Shown here piece by piece: positions 1-10,239 of a stretch of DNA of 64,000 nt. The notes under the pieces are model-generated. The model saw nothing but the letters and a program-made list of their open reading frames with translations. It did no database searches and had not been told where the DNA came from. How positions within the stretch are numbered: the stretch's first letter is position 1; each line of letters begins with the position of its first letter. Location of the stretch: positions 17,798,501-17,862,500 of the forward strand of contig NC_088311.1 in the NCBI RefSeq assembly GCF_910592395.1, in the 5' to 3' direction. This DNA comes from Lineus longissimus. Taxonomy: Eukaryota; Nemertea; Pilidiophora; Heteronemertea; Lineidae. The position numbers were made by a program, and so were the translations under genes.

Positions 1-1
1 A

Positions 2-642
2 ATGTTAGAGTCAAGATTAAAATTCTGGGGGAAACTGGTCCTACAGGAACAAACTATAGTCGGAAAAATGTATAAAATTGCATACCATAGACACCAAAAC
101 GGTCAAAATATCAAATGGGTCGCGTTTGTCAAAAATATTTTGGAACTTTGTGGGCTCGGGGACATCTGGCTGACACAGATGTTCCCCAACGTTAATTATC
201 TCGGTGAAATTGTCAGGAGACGACTGCAGGACCAGTATCTCCAAGAATGGCGCAATACTCTGATAAACTCTCCAAAATGTTTGATCTACAGAGAATTCAA
301 GTTTGCATGGGGTTTTGAGAATTATTTGCCTTGTCTATCTCAAGCCCAACGTATATTACTCTGTAAATTTAGATGTACCAACCATAAACTCCCTATAGAA
401 TTAGGTCGATATGATAATACCCCCGACTAGAACGTACATGTAATAAATGTAACCTCGGAGTAGTTGGAGATGAATTTCACCACGTCCTCGTATGCCCCTT
501 CTTTTCAAACATTCGAGTAAACTACATTCCAGCCGACTTTCACAGATATCCCGATTTATTTAAATATGTAAAACTTTTGAACTCGCCAAAGAATACATTA
601 ATAAAACTAACTACATTTTTTGTCAAAGTCTCTCCAACTACT
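2..642 (+). mobile_element. LINE (non-LTR retrotransposon) ORF2 C-terminal fragment, 5' part
   Basis: This is the end of a LINE reverse-transcriptase polyprotein. The first open segment (2-430) has the tail-domain pattern KFRCTNHKLPIELGRY. It then loses frame in a C run near 421-425, which looks like a one-base deletion. The next frame (about 418-642) carries a zinc-knuckle-like CNKC...DEFHHVLVC motif. The coding frame is then cut by the LTR of the gypsy element at 643. Rejoining across that insertion gives a short run of codons and a stop a few bases into the 3' flank, so the insertion hit the last codons of the LINE. The 5' part of the LINE lies outside the window. The clade was not determined. 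Confidence 0.75.
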
Positions 643-1008
643 TGTTACCATGTATTAAGGGGTTAAAGGGTCTAGGCCTAGTTATTCTAATATAGTTATT
701 CCTTCTAGGCCTATGGGGCTTTGTTATGTTAATCTTTCAGGGAATGTAGGCCTTTGGCACTACAGATCTGTGCCATTTACTCCCTGTCTGTCCCTGCATT
801 TATAGTAATATAATGGTTTTCATTTACAACAGGTTAGTGCAGTGTTGTATTATTTTGTACATTTTCATCTTTCCCCATTTTGTATCATCTAAGCCATTTA
901 CTCCCTGTCCCTGCATTTATAGTAATATCATGGTTTTCATTTACAACAGGTGTTTGCGTGAGTAATTGATATAATATGTGCTGTGAAAGGTCATTCCTAT
1001 CGGCTACA
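643..1008 (+). repeat. 5' LTR of the gypsy element
   Basis: It starts TGTTACC and ends GGCTACA, giving the standard TG...CA ends. Compared with the 3' LTR it lacks 4 bp (CTGT) near 912. It also contains an internal near-duplicate of about 60 bp (CCATTTACTCCCTGT...TTTACAACAGG), present twice in both LTRs. Confidence 0.93.
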
Positions 1009-1010
1009 TT

Positions 1011-1028
1011 TGGAGGTTCCACCGAGAT
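1011..1028 (+). promoter_or_regulatory. Primer binding site, tRNA-Gln type
   Basis: TGGAGGTTCCACCGAGAT starts 2 nt after the 5' LTR. It is complementary over 18 nt to the 3' end of an animal tRNA-Gln (…TCTCGGTGGAACCT plus CCA). The tRNA identity rests on recalled tRNA sequence, not a search. Confidence 0.8.
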
Positions 1029-2025
1029 CTCACGCACCCAAGCTGACACGCCCCATACCACCTGTAAGAAACCACTCCAAGCTGACATCGAGATGGCCAC
1101 TACGTCGACGGCTGTGAGATAATTCGTATACGATTAAAATTTCATTCTGGATCCTTCAGCGCTGTTTGTTTAACCCTATTCTGTACGTTTTCGCGTTGCG
1201 CTAGAATACTTTCGCGTCGTAATGGAATACTTTCGCTTCATTTTGGATTGAATAATTATTGTGATCAACTGGCTCTGTGACTGTTGTGTTTTGATTTTGT
1301 TAGTGTGAACAGTTGTGGTAGCATGTGAAACATGTACATCTTATTCTGTGCATTTTATTCAGTTACAAATCACTGCCTGTAAAATGTATTTAGAATTACC
1401 TTACATGTATGTAATCTGATTTCATTACTTGGTATTTTATTTTATTTGTATTGCTCTTTTGTGTATGATGCACTACCTGTGATCGGTATTTTGGTGTTTA
1501 CGTCCTTGGGCAACACATTTGACCATCAGCTCTTTTAGTTAGGAATTCTGGTTTTGAATTCTGGTTTTCACTTTGAGTTCAGGTTAAACTCTAGTTAATT
1601 CTTGTGCTCTGGTATCAGAGTCTGGGGAAAATAAATTACTGGTTACGGGGTGTGTTTATTTCATATAGGCTTTATTTTGCATTTCATTTCACCCATTCAT
1701 TCATTTTCAATTCATTCATTTTTCGATTAATCATCCATTTATTATTGTTTGCATTATTCATTCATTCAAAATTATGTGGTTAATCCTCCATTAGTCATAT
1801 GCTTGTTGTTTGTCTGTCATATTTTCCAGTCATTTGCAGTCAGTGTCAGTCCATCATGTATATATGAGATAAAATAAGGGAGAATTCTATATCTCATATT
1901 ATTATTATACTAAAACAACAGTCCGTCATATTATACATTAAAAGTCCGTTAATTGACATATTTTAGTACATCCTACATTAGGATTCTGTTCTTCAACCTA
2001 CATTGTTCGTCGTCATCTGTCCGTC
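1029..2025 (+). other. Untranslated leader of the gypsy element
   Basis: About 1 kb between primer site and gag start. No long ORF. It holds AT-rich sequence with short CATT repeats near 1680-1775. A packaging or dimerisation role would be expected for the family but is not visible here. Confidence 0.6.
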
Positions 2026-3714
2026 ATGTCGTTAAAAAGGGAGGACTCCACCTGTGTGGACATAGAATCCATAGATGAGTCTGAGGTTCAAGGTTTGATC
2101 AGCCAATTGAGAGGCCTGAGTCCTAAAATGAAGCAAAAACTGTGCCTTGAAATAGCAAAGGATCCCTCCTTCTCTTACAGCAACCAGGATAATTCAATAG
2201 CACATACTCAATTCAGTACTCCTCTTGAGACTTCAGCCTATCCCTCATTGGAGGAGGGCTGTGTTTTTGGCCATAGGCAAGACCCACGGAGGGTTCAATT
2301 TGATAAGACTTCACCAAATCCTGGTGTGATTGGTTCTGGTCGCCCCAGCCAATCTTCACATGGTTCCATGTTTTCCCCTTCACCGGATTTAAGTAGGTCC
2401 GTGTCTAGTCCAATGTTTTCCACAGCACACGCTGACTTGGGCAGGTCAGCCTCTACTCATTCTACGTCAGGATTAGGTGTCACTCTGGTTTCTCCCACTG
2501 TGATTCCTCCTTCACTTCAGCGAACTGGTTTTCATGCTGTTAGAACATCGTATTCTAATATGCCACCGCCTGACTTCAATTTGGGTAGATCAATGCCCAC
2601 TCCTACTCCTTCGAATATTGTACCTCATTCTGTGACTTCTTCCGCTGTTCAAGGGTTTTGTTCCAATAATTTTAGAAAGAAATTGACTTATTCTGAGCCA
2701 ATGGTTGATGATCCTAATAGTCCATTCCTTAGGCACCGCGCCTCATCATCAACTATAGATCAACATGGTGCTGGTTTATCAAGTTCATCTACTGTTATTC
2801 CTTCTTCAGTAATGAGACATAGTGCTTTGTCTGGTCCTATCATTGATCAGGGCATGTTGCTTTCTTCAGGTCAGGGTTCTAGGATTCCTTCTGCTGATAG
2901 GCAACCAATTGGTGTTAGTACCTCTGGGCAAGCCATGTACCTAACTAAACCAAGAATTGCAACATTTTCGGGTACTCAGTCCAAGAATACAGTGTCTTTT
3001 AACCAATGGCGGTATGAGGTTCGTTGCCTCCAGAGATCGGAGTCGGAATTCATTGTTCTGCAGGCCATTCGCCAGTCCTTGCGTTCTCCAGCTTCTGATG
3101 TTCTTATGAACATGGGTGAGGATGTCACTATTTCAGACCTCCTCACTAAGTTCAACATTGTGTTTGGCAATGTGTTACCTAGTGAGAGGTTATTGGAGCA
3201 GTTTTATTCTGCTCGGCAGTCGACCGAGGAAAATATAGCCTCCTGGAGTTGTCGTCTTGAAGACATATTGACAACTCTGTCAGAGCAATCTGACATTTCC
3301 AATTCCAAGGCCGACATGCTCCGGACCAAGTTCTGGTCAGGTATCCGAGATGAGCGTGTACGCCTTGGCCTTCGTCATTCCTATGATGACGGGCATGCCT
3401 ATGAGGCACTTGTCAGAAAGGCTCGTATTCTTGAAGTGGAATTTTCTGTACCTCAACCAACTTCAGTCTCTGTGTCTAAATCTTCTAGTGTCACTTCTGT
3501 TCAGTCTCATCAAGTGACAGTGCCTGAGTCCTCATCATTGGCAGAGAAGGTGGATCAATTGGCCACCCAGGTGAAGTCATTGACTTACAGGCGGTTACAA
3601 AATGTTACTTGCTTCAACTGTGGGGAGAAAGGCCATTATAAAAGGAAATGTACCAAACCCCTAGTTTCAAAACCCCAAATCCAGGCTTCGACAAACTCGA
3701 AGGCACCAGAGTAG
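2026..3714 (+). CDS. gag: Gypsy Gag polyprotein
   Basis: 562 residues from the ATG at 2026. The N-terminal 300 residues are Ser/Thr/Pro-rich and low in complexity. A capsid-like segment follows (about 310-480; FNQWRYEV, LRSPASDVL, FWSGIRDERVRLGLRH). A CCHC zinc knuckle, CFNCGEKGHYKRKC, lies at about residues 529-542. Gag would form the intracellular particle and bind RNA through the knuckle. The reading frame stops at 3714, and the next pol-like frame is -1 and overlaps from 3648, which suits expression by -1 frameshifting. The ORF is intact. Confidence 0.9.
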   Translation: MSLKREDSTCVDIESIDESEVQGLISQLRGLSPKMKQKLCLEIAKDPSFSYSNQDNSIAHTQFSTPLETSAYPSLEEGCVFGHRQDPRRVQFDKTSPNPGVIGSGRPSQSSHGSMFSPSPDLSRSVSSPMFSTAHADLGRSASTHSTSGLGVTLVSPTVIPPSLQRTGFHAVRTSYSNMPPPDFNLGRSMPTPTPSNIVPHSVTSSAVQGFCSNNFRKKLTYSEPMVDDPNSPFLRHRASSSTIDQHGAGLSSSSTVIPSSVMRHSALSGPIIDQGMLLSSGQGSRIPSADRQPIGVSTSGQAMYLTKPRIATFSGTQSKNTVSFNQWRYEVRCLQRSESEFIVLQAIRQSLRSPASDVLMNMGEDVTISDLLTKFNIVFGNVLPSERLLEQFYSARQSTEENIASWSCRLEDILTTLSEQSDISNSKADMLRTKFWSGIRDERVRLGLRHSYDDGHAYEALVRKARILEVEFSVPQPTSVSVSKSSSVTSVQSHQVTVPESSSLAEKVDQLATQVKSLTYRRLQNVTCFNCGEKGHYKRKCTKPLVSKPQIQASTNSKAPE

Positions 3715-4968
3715 AGGGACCTCCCTTTGGTTGCCATGTTTCTGATGGTCCCTTTCCTCTGCGTGAAAGTCGTTCTTCTTTGAGGTCAACCAGTCCCAAA
3801 CCACGTAAAAGGTCTCCGCCTCCTGTTGTCAAAACTCGGCGTCCCATTCCGGGTCCTATCAGTAAGGCTAAAAAAACTTCCATCAAAACTTGTTGGCAAC
3901 TCTAACGAGTCACATATTTCTATTGAAGACAAGATCTTCACTTGTCTTTTAGACACTGGTTCTATGGTCAGCACAATTTCTGTTTCAGCGTATCAAAATC
4001 AGTTCGCTGATCTTCCCTTGCATTCTTTAGACAACCTGTTACAAGTTCGCGGTGCTAATGGTGCACGACTTCCTTACCATGGATACATAGAGGTTAGAGT
4101 GAAACGTCCTTTTTCTGATCGTTACTTTGACATACCTTTGCTGGTCGTTCCAGATACCACTTACAATTTCAAGGTTCCTGTTTTGGTTGGCACCAACATC
4201 CTTTCACTTTGTAATTTTGATCCTGGGTTAAGCTTGCCTAAGCCCTGGAAACTTGCGATTTCCGCTTTGGTCACTTCCCGTAATGCTATTGTTGGAAATG
4301 TTGTGACTTTGAGTCCTGTCACTTTGCCTCCAGATACTCAGGCCAGGGTATCTGGTTTCTGTAGCACCCATGGTCGTCTTCTTGGTGAAACTTCGGTGAT
4401 GGCTGAGGCTATTCCTGGTGCCCGATTGCCTGGTGATGTTATAATTGTACCCACCTTTCTTGGTCTTGATGGACACAAAAAGGAAAGGGTTGGTTGTTGT
4501 GTCTATAACCACAGTAGGAAAGCTGTCACGATTCCTGGACGAACTGTCCTATGTCGTCTAGTTCGGGCAGAGTCTGTGTCGGAGCGTGATCCATTAGATC
4601 CTTCTGTTTGTATTCCTTCAGATTATCAACCTTCAATTATTCAGTCTTTGAATTTGGTGAATGATAGCGTAGTCCAGGCTTCACCTTACACTGAACATCA
4701 AAACCAGTTGCTACAAGCCATTGACTTGTCACACATTTCAGCAGATACTATTCAGTCTGACTTGCGTTCCTTGTTGATGAAGTATTCTGATGTCTTTTCT
4801 TTATCAAACACTGATCTTGGTCGGTCCAATCTAGTCACCCATCGCATTGAGTTAAATGACACAATCCCTTTTAAACAACGTTTTCGTCGTATTCCACCTT
4901 CCATGTTTGATGAAGTGAGGTCACATCTGGACCAAATGTTGCAGGCAGGTGTCATCAGGCACTCTTAA
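3648..4968 (+). pseudogene. pol: Gypsy pol, protease and start of reverse transcriptase, frame-broken
   Basis: Two overlapping frames make up this segment. The first (3648-3905) overlaps the end of gag in the -1 frame and is basic and Pro-rich. Within an A7 run near 3870 the coding sense moves to another frame, which stays open to 4968. That second frame has the aspartic protease active site LLDTGS near 3949-3966, then a linker, then the RT N-terminus (HRIELNDTIPF, DQMLQAGVIR). It ends where one extra base near 4961-4966 pushes it into a stop, while the homologous sequence continues in the next frame at about 4964. Either real mutations or homopolymer assembly errors could explain the A-run shift. 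The second shift is in the conserved RT core and would disable the protein. Confidence 0.85.
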
Positions 4969-7900
4969 GAGTCCTTGGGCTTCCAACATGGTCCTGGTGC
5001 GTAAAAAGGACAAGAGTCTCCGCCTATGTGTGGATTTTCGTCAGCTGAACCGCCGTACCATCCGGGACTCTTACGCCTTGCCTCGTCTCGATGAGACTCT
5101 TGATTGTTTATCTGGTGCCAAGTATTTTACCTCTCTTGATCTCCGTTGTGGATATTGGCAATGTGAACTTGATGAAAGTCATAAGGAAAGGACGGCGTTC
5201 ACGGCTGGAAATCTTGGGTTTTATGAATTTAATGTTCTTCCATTTGGCTTGTGCAATGCACCCAGCACTTTTCAACGTATGATGGAGCGTTGCCTTCAGG
5301 ATATTCATCTGCGTGAATGCCTTATCTATTTGGACGACATCGTCATCTTTTCAAGGTCCATAGAGGAGCATCTGGAGCGCTTAGAGCATGTTTTTACCCG
5401 TTTGAGGGAGTGCGGTTTGAAACTCAAATCTTCTAAGTGCTCATTTCTTATGGAGAATATTAAATATTTGGGTCATTCTGTTTCGGCGTCTGGCATTGAG
5501 CCTGATAACGATAAGATTGAGGCCATTGCCTCCTGGCCTGTTCCTCAGAGGTCAGAGGACGTTCGAAGGTTTCTTGGTTTTGCGGGGTATTATAGACGTT
5601 TCGTCAAGGGATTTTCGTCCTTAGTCCGTCCATTGAATGATCTTCTTCCTCCTACTGGCACTAAGACCAAGAAGGGAGCCAAGAAACCTGTTTGTACTCT
5701 TTTTTATTGGGGAGAGGAGCAGCAGTCGGCCTTCGACAACATGAAGTCGATTTTATCAAACTCTCCAGTTCTTGGCTTTGCTGACTTTTCCCTCCCTTTT
5801 GAACTCCATACAGATGCGTCCTCTACGGGGCTTGGAGCTATTTTATATCAGGTTCAGGATGGTCATCGGCGTGTCATTTCTTTTGCTAGCCGTAGTCTTA
5901 ATAAGGCTGAGAAGAATTATTCAGCGTATAAGCTTGAGTTTCTCGCCCTCAAATGGGCCGTTACTGAGAAATTTTATGACTATCTATACGGTCATCGGTT
6001 CTCAGTGAAAACTGATAACAATCCTTTGACCTACGTTCTTACATCGGCCAAGTTGGATGCCACTGGGCATCGCTGGCTGGCTGAACTCTCTTGTTTTGAT
6101 TTTGATATTTCGTACGTACCTGGAACGTCAAATGTCGATGCCGATAGCCTCTCTCGAATCCCTTGGGAAAAGGTTGAGTCCGAGAGTGTTCAGGCTATTT
6201 GTCAGTCATCACATGTTGATGGGTTTGTTGATTCACTTTGTCTTTCTATACCAGACTTGACTATGAATTGTGAGGATTCCCCTTGGCCTAAAGTTGATCT
6301 GCGAGCAGAGCAGCGAGCTGATGCAACTTTGAGTAGGTTAATTTCTTGGGTCGAGTCTGATAAATGTCCAAGCAAAAGTCTTTTATCCGATGTTCAGGAC
6401 AAAGACTTATCTCGTTTATGTCGCTTTTGGTCTAATCTGTCTCTTGTTGATGGTTTGCTTTGTCGCAATACTATCATCAATGACCAACCATATCAACAAA
6501 TCATCGTTCCATCTGCATTTCGTTCACAAGTCATAGAAGGGTTTCATGACCATTTGGGTCATCTCGGTCGTGATCGGACGACAGATTTTATTAAACGTAG
6601 GTTTTATTGGCCTGGTATGACTTCAGATGTCGAGCGTTACGTTCATAATTGTCTTTCTTGTATTCGGCGGAAGTCGCCTCACTTGCCTGAGCGTGCACCT
6701 CTGGTGAACATCACCACAACTGCACCAATGCAGTTAGTTTGCATGGACTTCTTGTCTTTGGAACCTTCTCATGGCTATGAGAATATCTTAGTCATAACGG
6801 ATCATTTTTCCAAGTATGCTCAGGCCATACCGACGAGGAGTCAAACTGCGACTACCACAGCCAGAGTGCTGTTTGATAACTATATTGTGCATTATGGAAT
6901 TCCTGAACGCCTCCATAGTGAGCAAGGGCGAAATTTTGAGGGCAAGGTCATTCAGGAGTTGTGTAAGATAATGAATATTTCAAAGTCCCGAACCACTCCA
7001 TACCATCCCATGGGCAACGGTTTGTGCGAAAGGTTCAACCGCACGTTGTTGAATATGCTCGGTACACTCCCTTCTCAGAGTAAAAAGGATTGGAAAAAGT
7101 TTGTCCCTAGTATGGTTCATGCTTACAACAGCTCTTGCCATGACTCTACTGGATTTTCTCCCTTTTATCTATTGTTTGGCCGCGAGCCCCGTCTCCCTGC
7201 TGATGTTACCTTTGGGACTCTTCTTTCTTCGTCTTCTTCTACCTCCAAGGTCAAGTTTGTGGATGACCTTCGTTCACGTCTTGCAGGTGCTTACTCCTTG
7301 GCTCAGAAGGAGATGGAGGCTTCTCGAGTTAGACAGAAGCGCAATTACGACCTTAGGGTGAGAGGTGCTGTCTTGCAGGTTGGCGATAGGGTTCTGGTTC
7401 GTAGACTTGGTGATCGTGGCAAACATAAGCTTGCGAACAAGTGGGAAGATGACTTGTTCACGATTTTAGAGCAACCGAATTCGGAGATTCCTGTCTTCAT
7501 TGTATCTTCCGATTCAGGGGTGAAGAAAACTCTCCACCGGAATCTGCTATTGCCAGTCTCTGGCGTGGAACTTTCCTATTCTCCAGCAGCCGAGTTGGCG
7601 GTTGATTCTCCATCAACAGTGAAACCTGTTCCTAGACCCCACAGGTCTTTGAGTAATAAGGGTGAATCTGAGGTGGATCAGCCTACGCCGGCTTTGCCTT
7701 ACACGAAGGTGGTTGAGAGTTCTGACGATGAGACTGATGACAGTTCCTTGTCTGATTCTTCTCGGTCTTCTGCCAGATCATCACCATTGCCTGTCAGACC
7801 AGCCCGTCCTCAGCGTACAAGACGTCAGCCAGCTTGGACGACATCTGGTGATTGGGTGATGTCTGGTCAAGTGTCTGTTCCAGATTGGCAGTTAAAAATT

Positions 7901-7984
7901 TCGATGCTTCGTGAGATTCTACAGGATCCAGTATTCAAGGCCAATTCAATCGCCTTGGATGCTGCGATTCGACTATTATCATAG
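4949..7984 (+). CDS. pol: Gypsy pol: reverse transcriptase, RNase H, integrase
   Basis: 1011 codons open, but the annotated start is not a natural start; the frame continues the preceding segment. RT covers about residues 8-180, with YLDD at 127-130. RNase H covers about 275-400; candidate acidic residues are D289 (HTDA), E330 and D356. The integrase zinc domain has His at 533/538 and Cys at 568/571. The catalytic core has D600 (VCMDF), E658 (HSEQG) and E694 (CERF). The second acidic position, normally Asp in this family (SDQG), reads Glu here. A GPY/F-like segment follows (about 808-870), then a Ser-rich tail with RPARPQRTRRQPAW. There is no clear chromodomain. Confidence 0.92.
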   Translation: MSSGTLKSPWASNMVLVRKKDKSLRLCVDFRQLNRRTIRDSYALPRLDETLDCLSGAKYFTSLDLRCGYWQCELDESHKERTAFTAGNLGFYEFNVLPFGLCNAPSTFQRMMERCLQDIHLRECLIYLDDIVIFSRSIEEHLERLEHVFTRLRECGLKLKSSKCSFLMENIKYLGHSVSASGIEPDNDKIEAIASWPVPQRSEDVRRFLGFAGYYRRFVKGFSSLVRPLNDLLPPTGTKTKKGAKKPVCTLFYWGEEQQSAFDNMKSILSNSPVLGFADFSLPFELHTDASSTGLGAILYQVQDGHRRVISFASRSLNKAEKNYSAYKLEFLALKWAVTEKFYDYLYGHRFSVKTDNNPLTYVLTSAKLDATGHRWLAELSCFDFDISYVPGTSNVDADSLSRIPWEKVESESVQAICQSSHVDGFVDSLCLSIPDLTMNCEDSPWPKVDLRAEQRADATLSRLISWVESDKCPSKSLLSDVQDKDLSRLCRFWSNLSLVDGLLCRNTIINDQPYQQIIVPSAFRSQVIEGFHDHLGHLGRDRTTDFIKRRFYWPGMTSDVERYVHNCLSCIRRKSPHLPERAPLVNITTTAPMQLVCMDFLSLEPSHGYENILVITDHFSKYAQAIPTRSQTATTTARVLFDNYIVHYGIPERLHSEQGRNFEGKVIQELCKIMNISKSRTTPYHPMGNGLCERFNRTLLNMLGTLPSQSKKDWKKFVPSMVHAYNSSCHDSTGFSPFYLLFGREPRLPADVTFGTLLSSSSSTSKVKFVDDLRSRLAGAYSLAQKEMEASRVRQKRNYDLRVRGAVLQVGDRVLVRRLGDRGKHKLANKWEDDLFTILEQPNSEIPVFIVSSDSGVKKTLHRNLLLPVSGVELSYSPAAELAVDSPSTVKPVPRPHRSLSNKGESEVDQPTPALPYTKVVESSDDETDDSSLSDSSRSSARSSPLPVRPARPQRTRRQPAWTTSGDWVMSGQVSVPDWQLKISMLREILQDPVFKANSIALDAAIRLLS

Positions 7985-8540
7985 CCAGATTGTGCAGTCA
8001 GTTTTATACTTCTAATAACTCATTTCATATCAGGATGATTAGTCAAGCTGCGATATAATTCTGTATTCTGTATAAAAAAAAAAATTCTGACTAGTCTTTC
8101 ATGATTTTGCCTTGTAAGTGGTCATTTGGTGGGTTGTGGGTCTTTGAATTAATTATAATTCATTGTATTTTTCGCTCCAGACCACCAATTGATTTTGAGA
8201 GATAGAAGAATTTCAATATTTTCTTCTGTTGATTTCCAATTTGTTCATTTCAGTACTGTGTGTGCTAAAAAGAGTACGTCGTACAGATTATGAATATCTA
8301 GTTGTTGATGTTGGTTTGTTAGGTACAATATGTGCTAATAAGAGCACGTAAATGTACATCATATGTGCTTTAATCAGGGTTGGAACTTCTCAGCCATATT
8401 AACAATAATTGTGGTTGTAACGGAATTCCAAACTGATGCTGCTTGTCTTTGTCCGGTGTTGTCCATCATCTCTTCATCCATTTCATTCATTTTCACTGCT
8501 GCACTTAATTTCACTAAATTTCGGGAGAAATTTTCTTGTT
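7985..8540 (+). other. 3' untranslated part of the gypsy element
   Basis: About 555 bp between the pol stop and the polypurine tract. It holds an A10 run near 8072, duplicated short motifs (GTGCTAA(A/T)AAGAG near 8263 and 8332), and no coding frame with gypsy or envelope similarity. Confidence 0.6.
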
Positions 8541-8549
8541 GGGGGGAAA
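8541..8549 (+). promoter_or_regulatory. Polypurine tract
   Basis: GGGGGGAAA, separated by TG from the TGTTACC start of the 3' LTR. This is the expected plus-strand primer position. Confidence 0.8.
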
Positions 8550-8551
8550 TG

Positions 8552-8921
8552 TGTTACCATGTATTAAGGGGTTAAAGGGTCTAGGCCTAGTTATTCTAAT
8601 ATAGTTATTCCTTCTAGGCCTATGGGGCTTTGTTATGTTAATCTTTCAGGGAATGTAGGCCTTTGGCACTACAGATCTGTGCCATTTACTCCCTGTCTGT
8701 CCCTGCATTTATAGTAATATAATGGTTTTCATTTACAACAGGTTAGTGCAGTGTTGTATTATTTTGTACATTTTCATCTTTCCCCATTTTGTATCATCTA
8801 AGCCATTTACTCCCTGTCTGTCCCTGCATTTATAGTAATATAATGGTTTTCATTTACAACAGGTGTTTGCGTGAGTAATTGATATAATACGTGCTGTGAA
8901 AGGTCAATCCTATCGGCTACA
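8552..8921 (+). repeat. 3' LTR of the gypsy element
   Basis: 370 bp, TG...CA ends, followed directly by the target duplicate TACT (8922-8925). About 99% like the 5' LTR by eye. Confidence 0.93.
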
Positions 8922-9077
8922 TACTCTAATCATATTGTAAGCAAATTCGTATTCTTTTGTTGATGTTAAAAACCATTCGCATGTATATTCGTATTTCTAT
9001 TGTATATAGGTAGTTTTGTGCTCAACGCAATGTAATTTTGTTGAGCAATAAACCTTATTCTATTCTATTCTATACTA
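8922..9077 (+). mobile_element. LINE 3' end (continuation of 2-642)
   Basis: After the LTR insertion the LINE resumes with a few codons and a stop, then a short 3' UTR. A stem-loop (GCTCAAC...GTTGAGC, 9020-9046) and a (TATTC)n tail close it, as is common for LINE 3' ends. Confidence 0.7.
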
Positions 9078-10239
9078 TGTCAATCACTCCACCATTTAGA
9101 ATTCTCAAATTGTTGAATTGAGACATGGAGACTAGTTTTGACTAGCATGTGGGAATAATATTGTCATAAAAATTGAAACATGAGTATATATGAGGCGCCG
9201 TTTGTGCATCTATTACCTAGCTTTTTTGATAGACAAAAACATATTTAGTTTAATAAGTAGTTAACTATTTGATGTATATCTGAAGAAGAAATGAGAATAA
9301 AAAAATTGTACTAAACTGATTGTTAAATCTGTCCTTTTTCTTCTGAAAAGCGTAGGTAGTAAACACTACAGGGAGCATGTATGGAGAACGTTTTTTTTAA
9401 AAACGTCTGTTGATTTAGTTGTGAGTGACCATCGCAGTCGAGCAGGTTGGTCACAGTCAGTTAATTAACGCCTTGAAATTTTTTGGACAAAAATGACAGT
9501 ACATTTTACACCGCAATAGAGGCAGGATTCTATTTCCAAATCGACTCTTCTTTAAAAAAGCCTTTAAATTTCAGAATGCACTGTCAGTGGTGAAAATACA
9601 CTTTAAACATCAGAAATTGAATTACAAGTCGTTTCATCGTTAGGTGATTGGTTGATTGTGTTTGGTACCAGGTTGGCGCTCTGTTGCAGCTAACATGCTG
9701 GGGACACGAACTTATCTCATTTGTTAATGAATACAAGTCGGTAATTAGGATCGGCTCCGAGCACTTGAGGCCATCCCGAACTAAAAATTTCAAATGACTA
9801 AAAACCGCGATTTTTAAAAATTTCTTATCTAGGTACATCCAAAAATACCGCTTTTCACGTGAAACACCATTGCCAGTGCTCGAGAAAAAGGCGATCAAAA
9901 AATTAGTTTAGCCAGCTCATTTTCGAAATATTTAAATTTCTGTCCAAAACAGGAAGAAAACAGGGGACAGTGCAACAGCTGATCACCCGGCCGACACACA
10001 CACTCCAATCCAGTGAACGCCAACGCCGCCATCATTACGAAAATGTCTTCATTCTTATATCAAGTTAAGAAACTCTGCATGACATGTCCCAACTCATACA
10101 GGTGCCAGTTCAGTGCTAGATATAATAGGCAGCAAGAAATCCACCATTTTTTAGGAAACAAGGTTAATAGCAAGACAGATGAATCCACGGAAACACTTAA
10201 AGGCACCTGTTAGTAATTAATGAATCTCGATGTGTTCCG

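Larger units (their letters stand above)
643..8921 (+). mobile_element. Ty3/gypsy LTR retrotransposon, nearly full length
   Basis: Two near-identical LTRs (643-1008 and 8552-8921) bound gag, protease, reverse transcriptase, RNase H and integrase, in the Ty3/gypsy order. A 4-bp target duplication, TACT, lies at 639-642 and 8922-8925. The LTRs differ by about three substitutions and one 4-bp indel, so the insertion is recent. No envelope gene is seen between pol and the 3' LTR. The copy is probably dead or dependent, because pol is interrupted (see its entries). It sits inside a LINE (2-642 plus 8922-9077). Confidence 0.95.

Noticed and set aside
7985-8551. Envelope gene between pol and 3' LTR
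   Set aside because: Only about 560 bp with no long frame, signal peptide or membrane segment.
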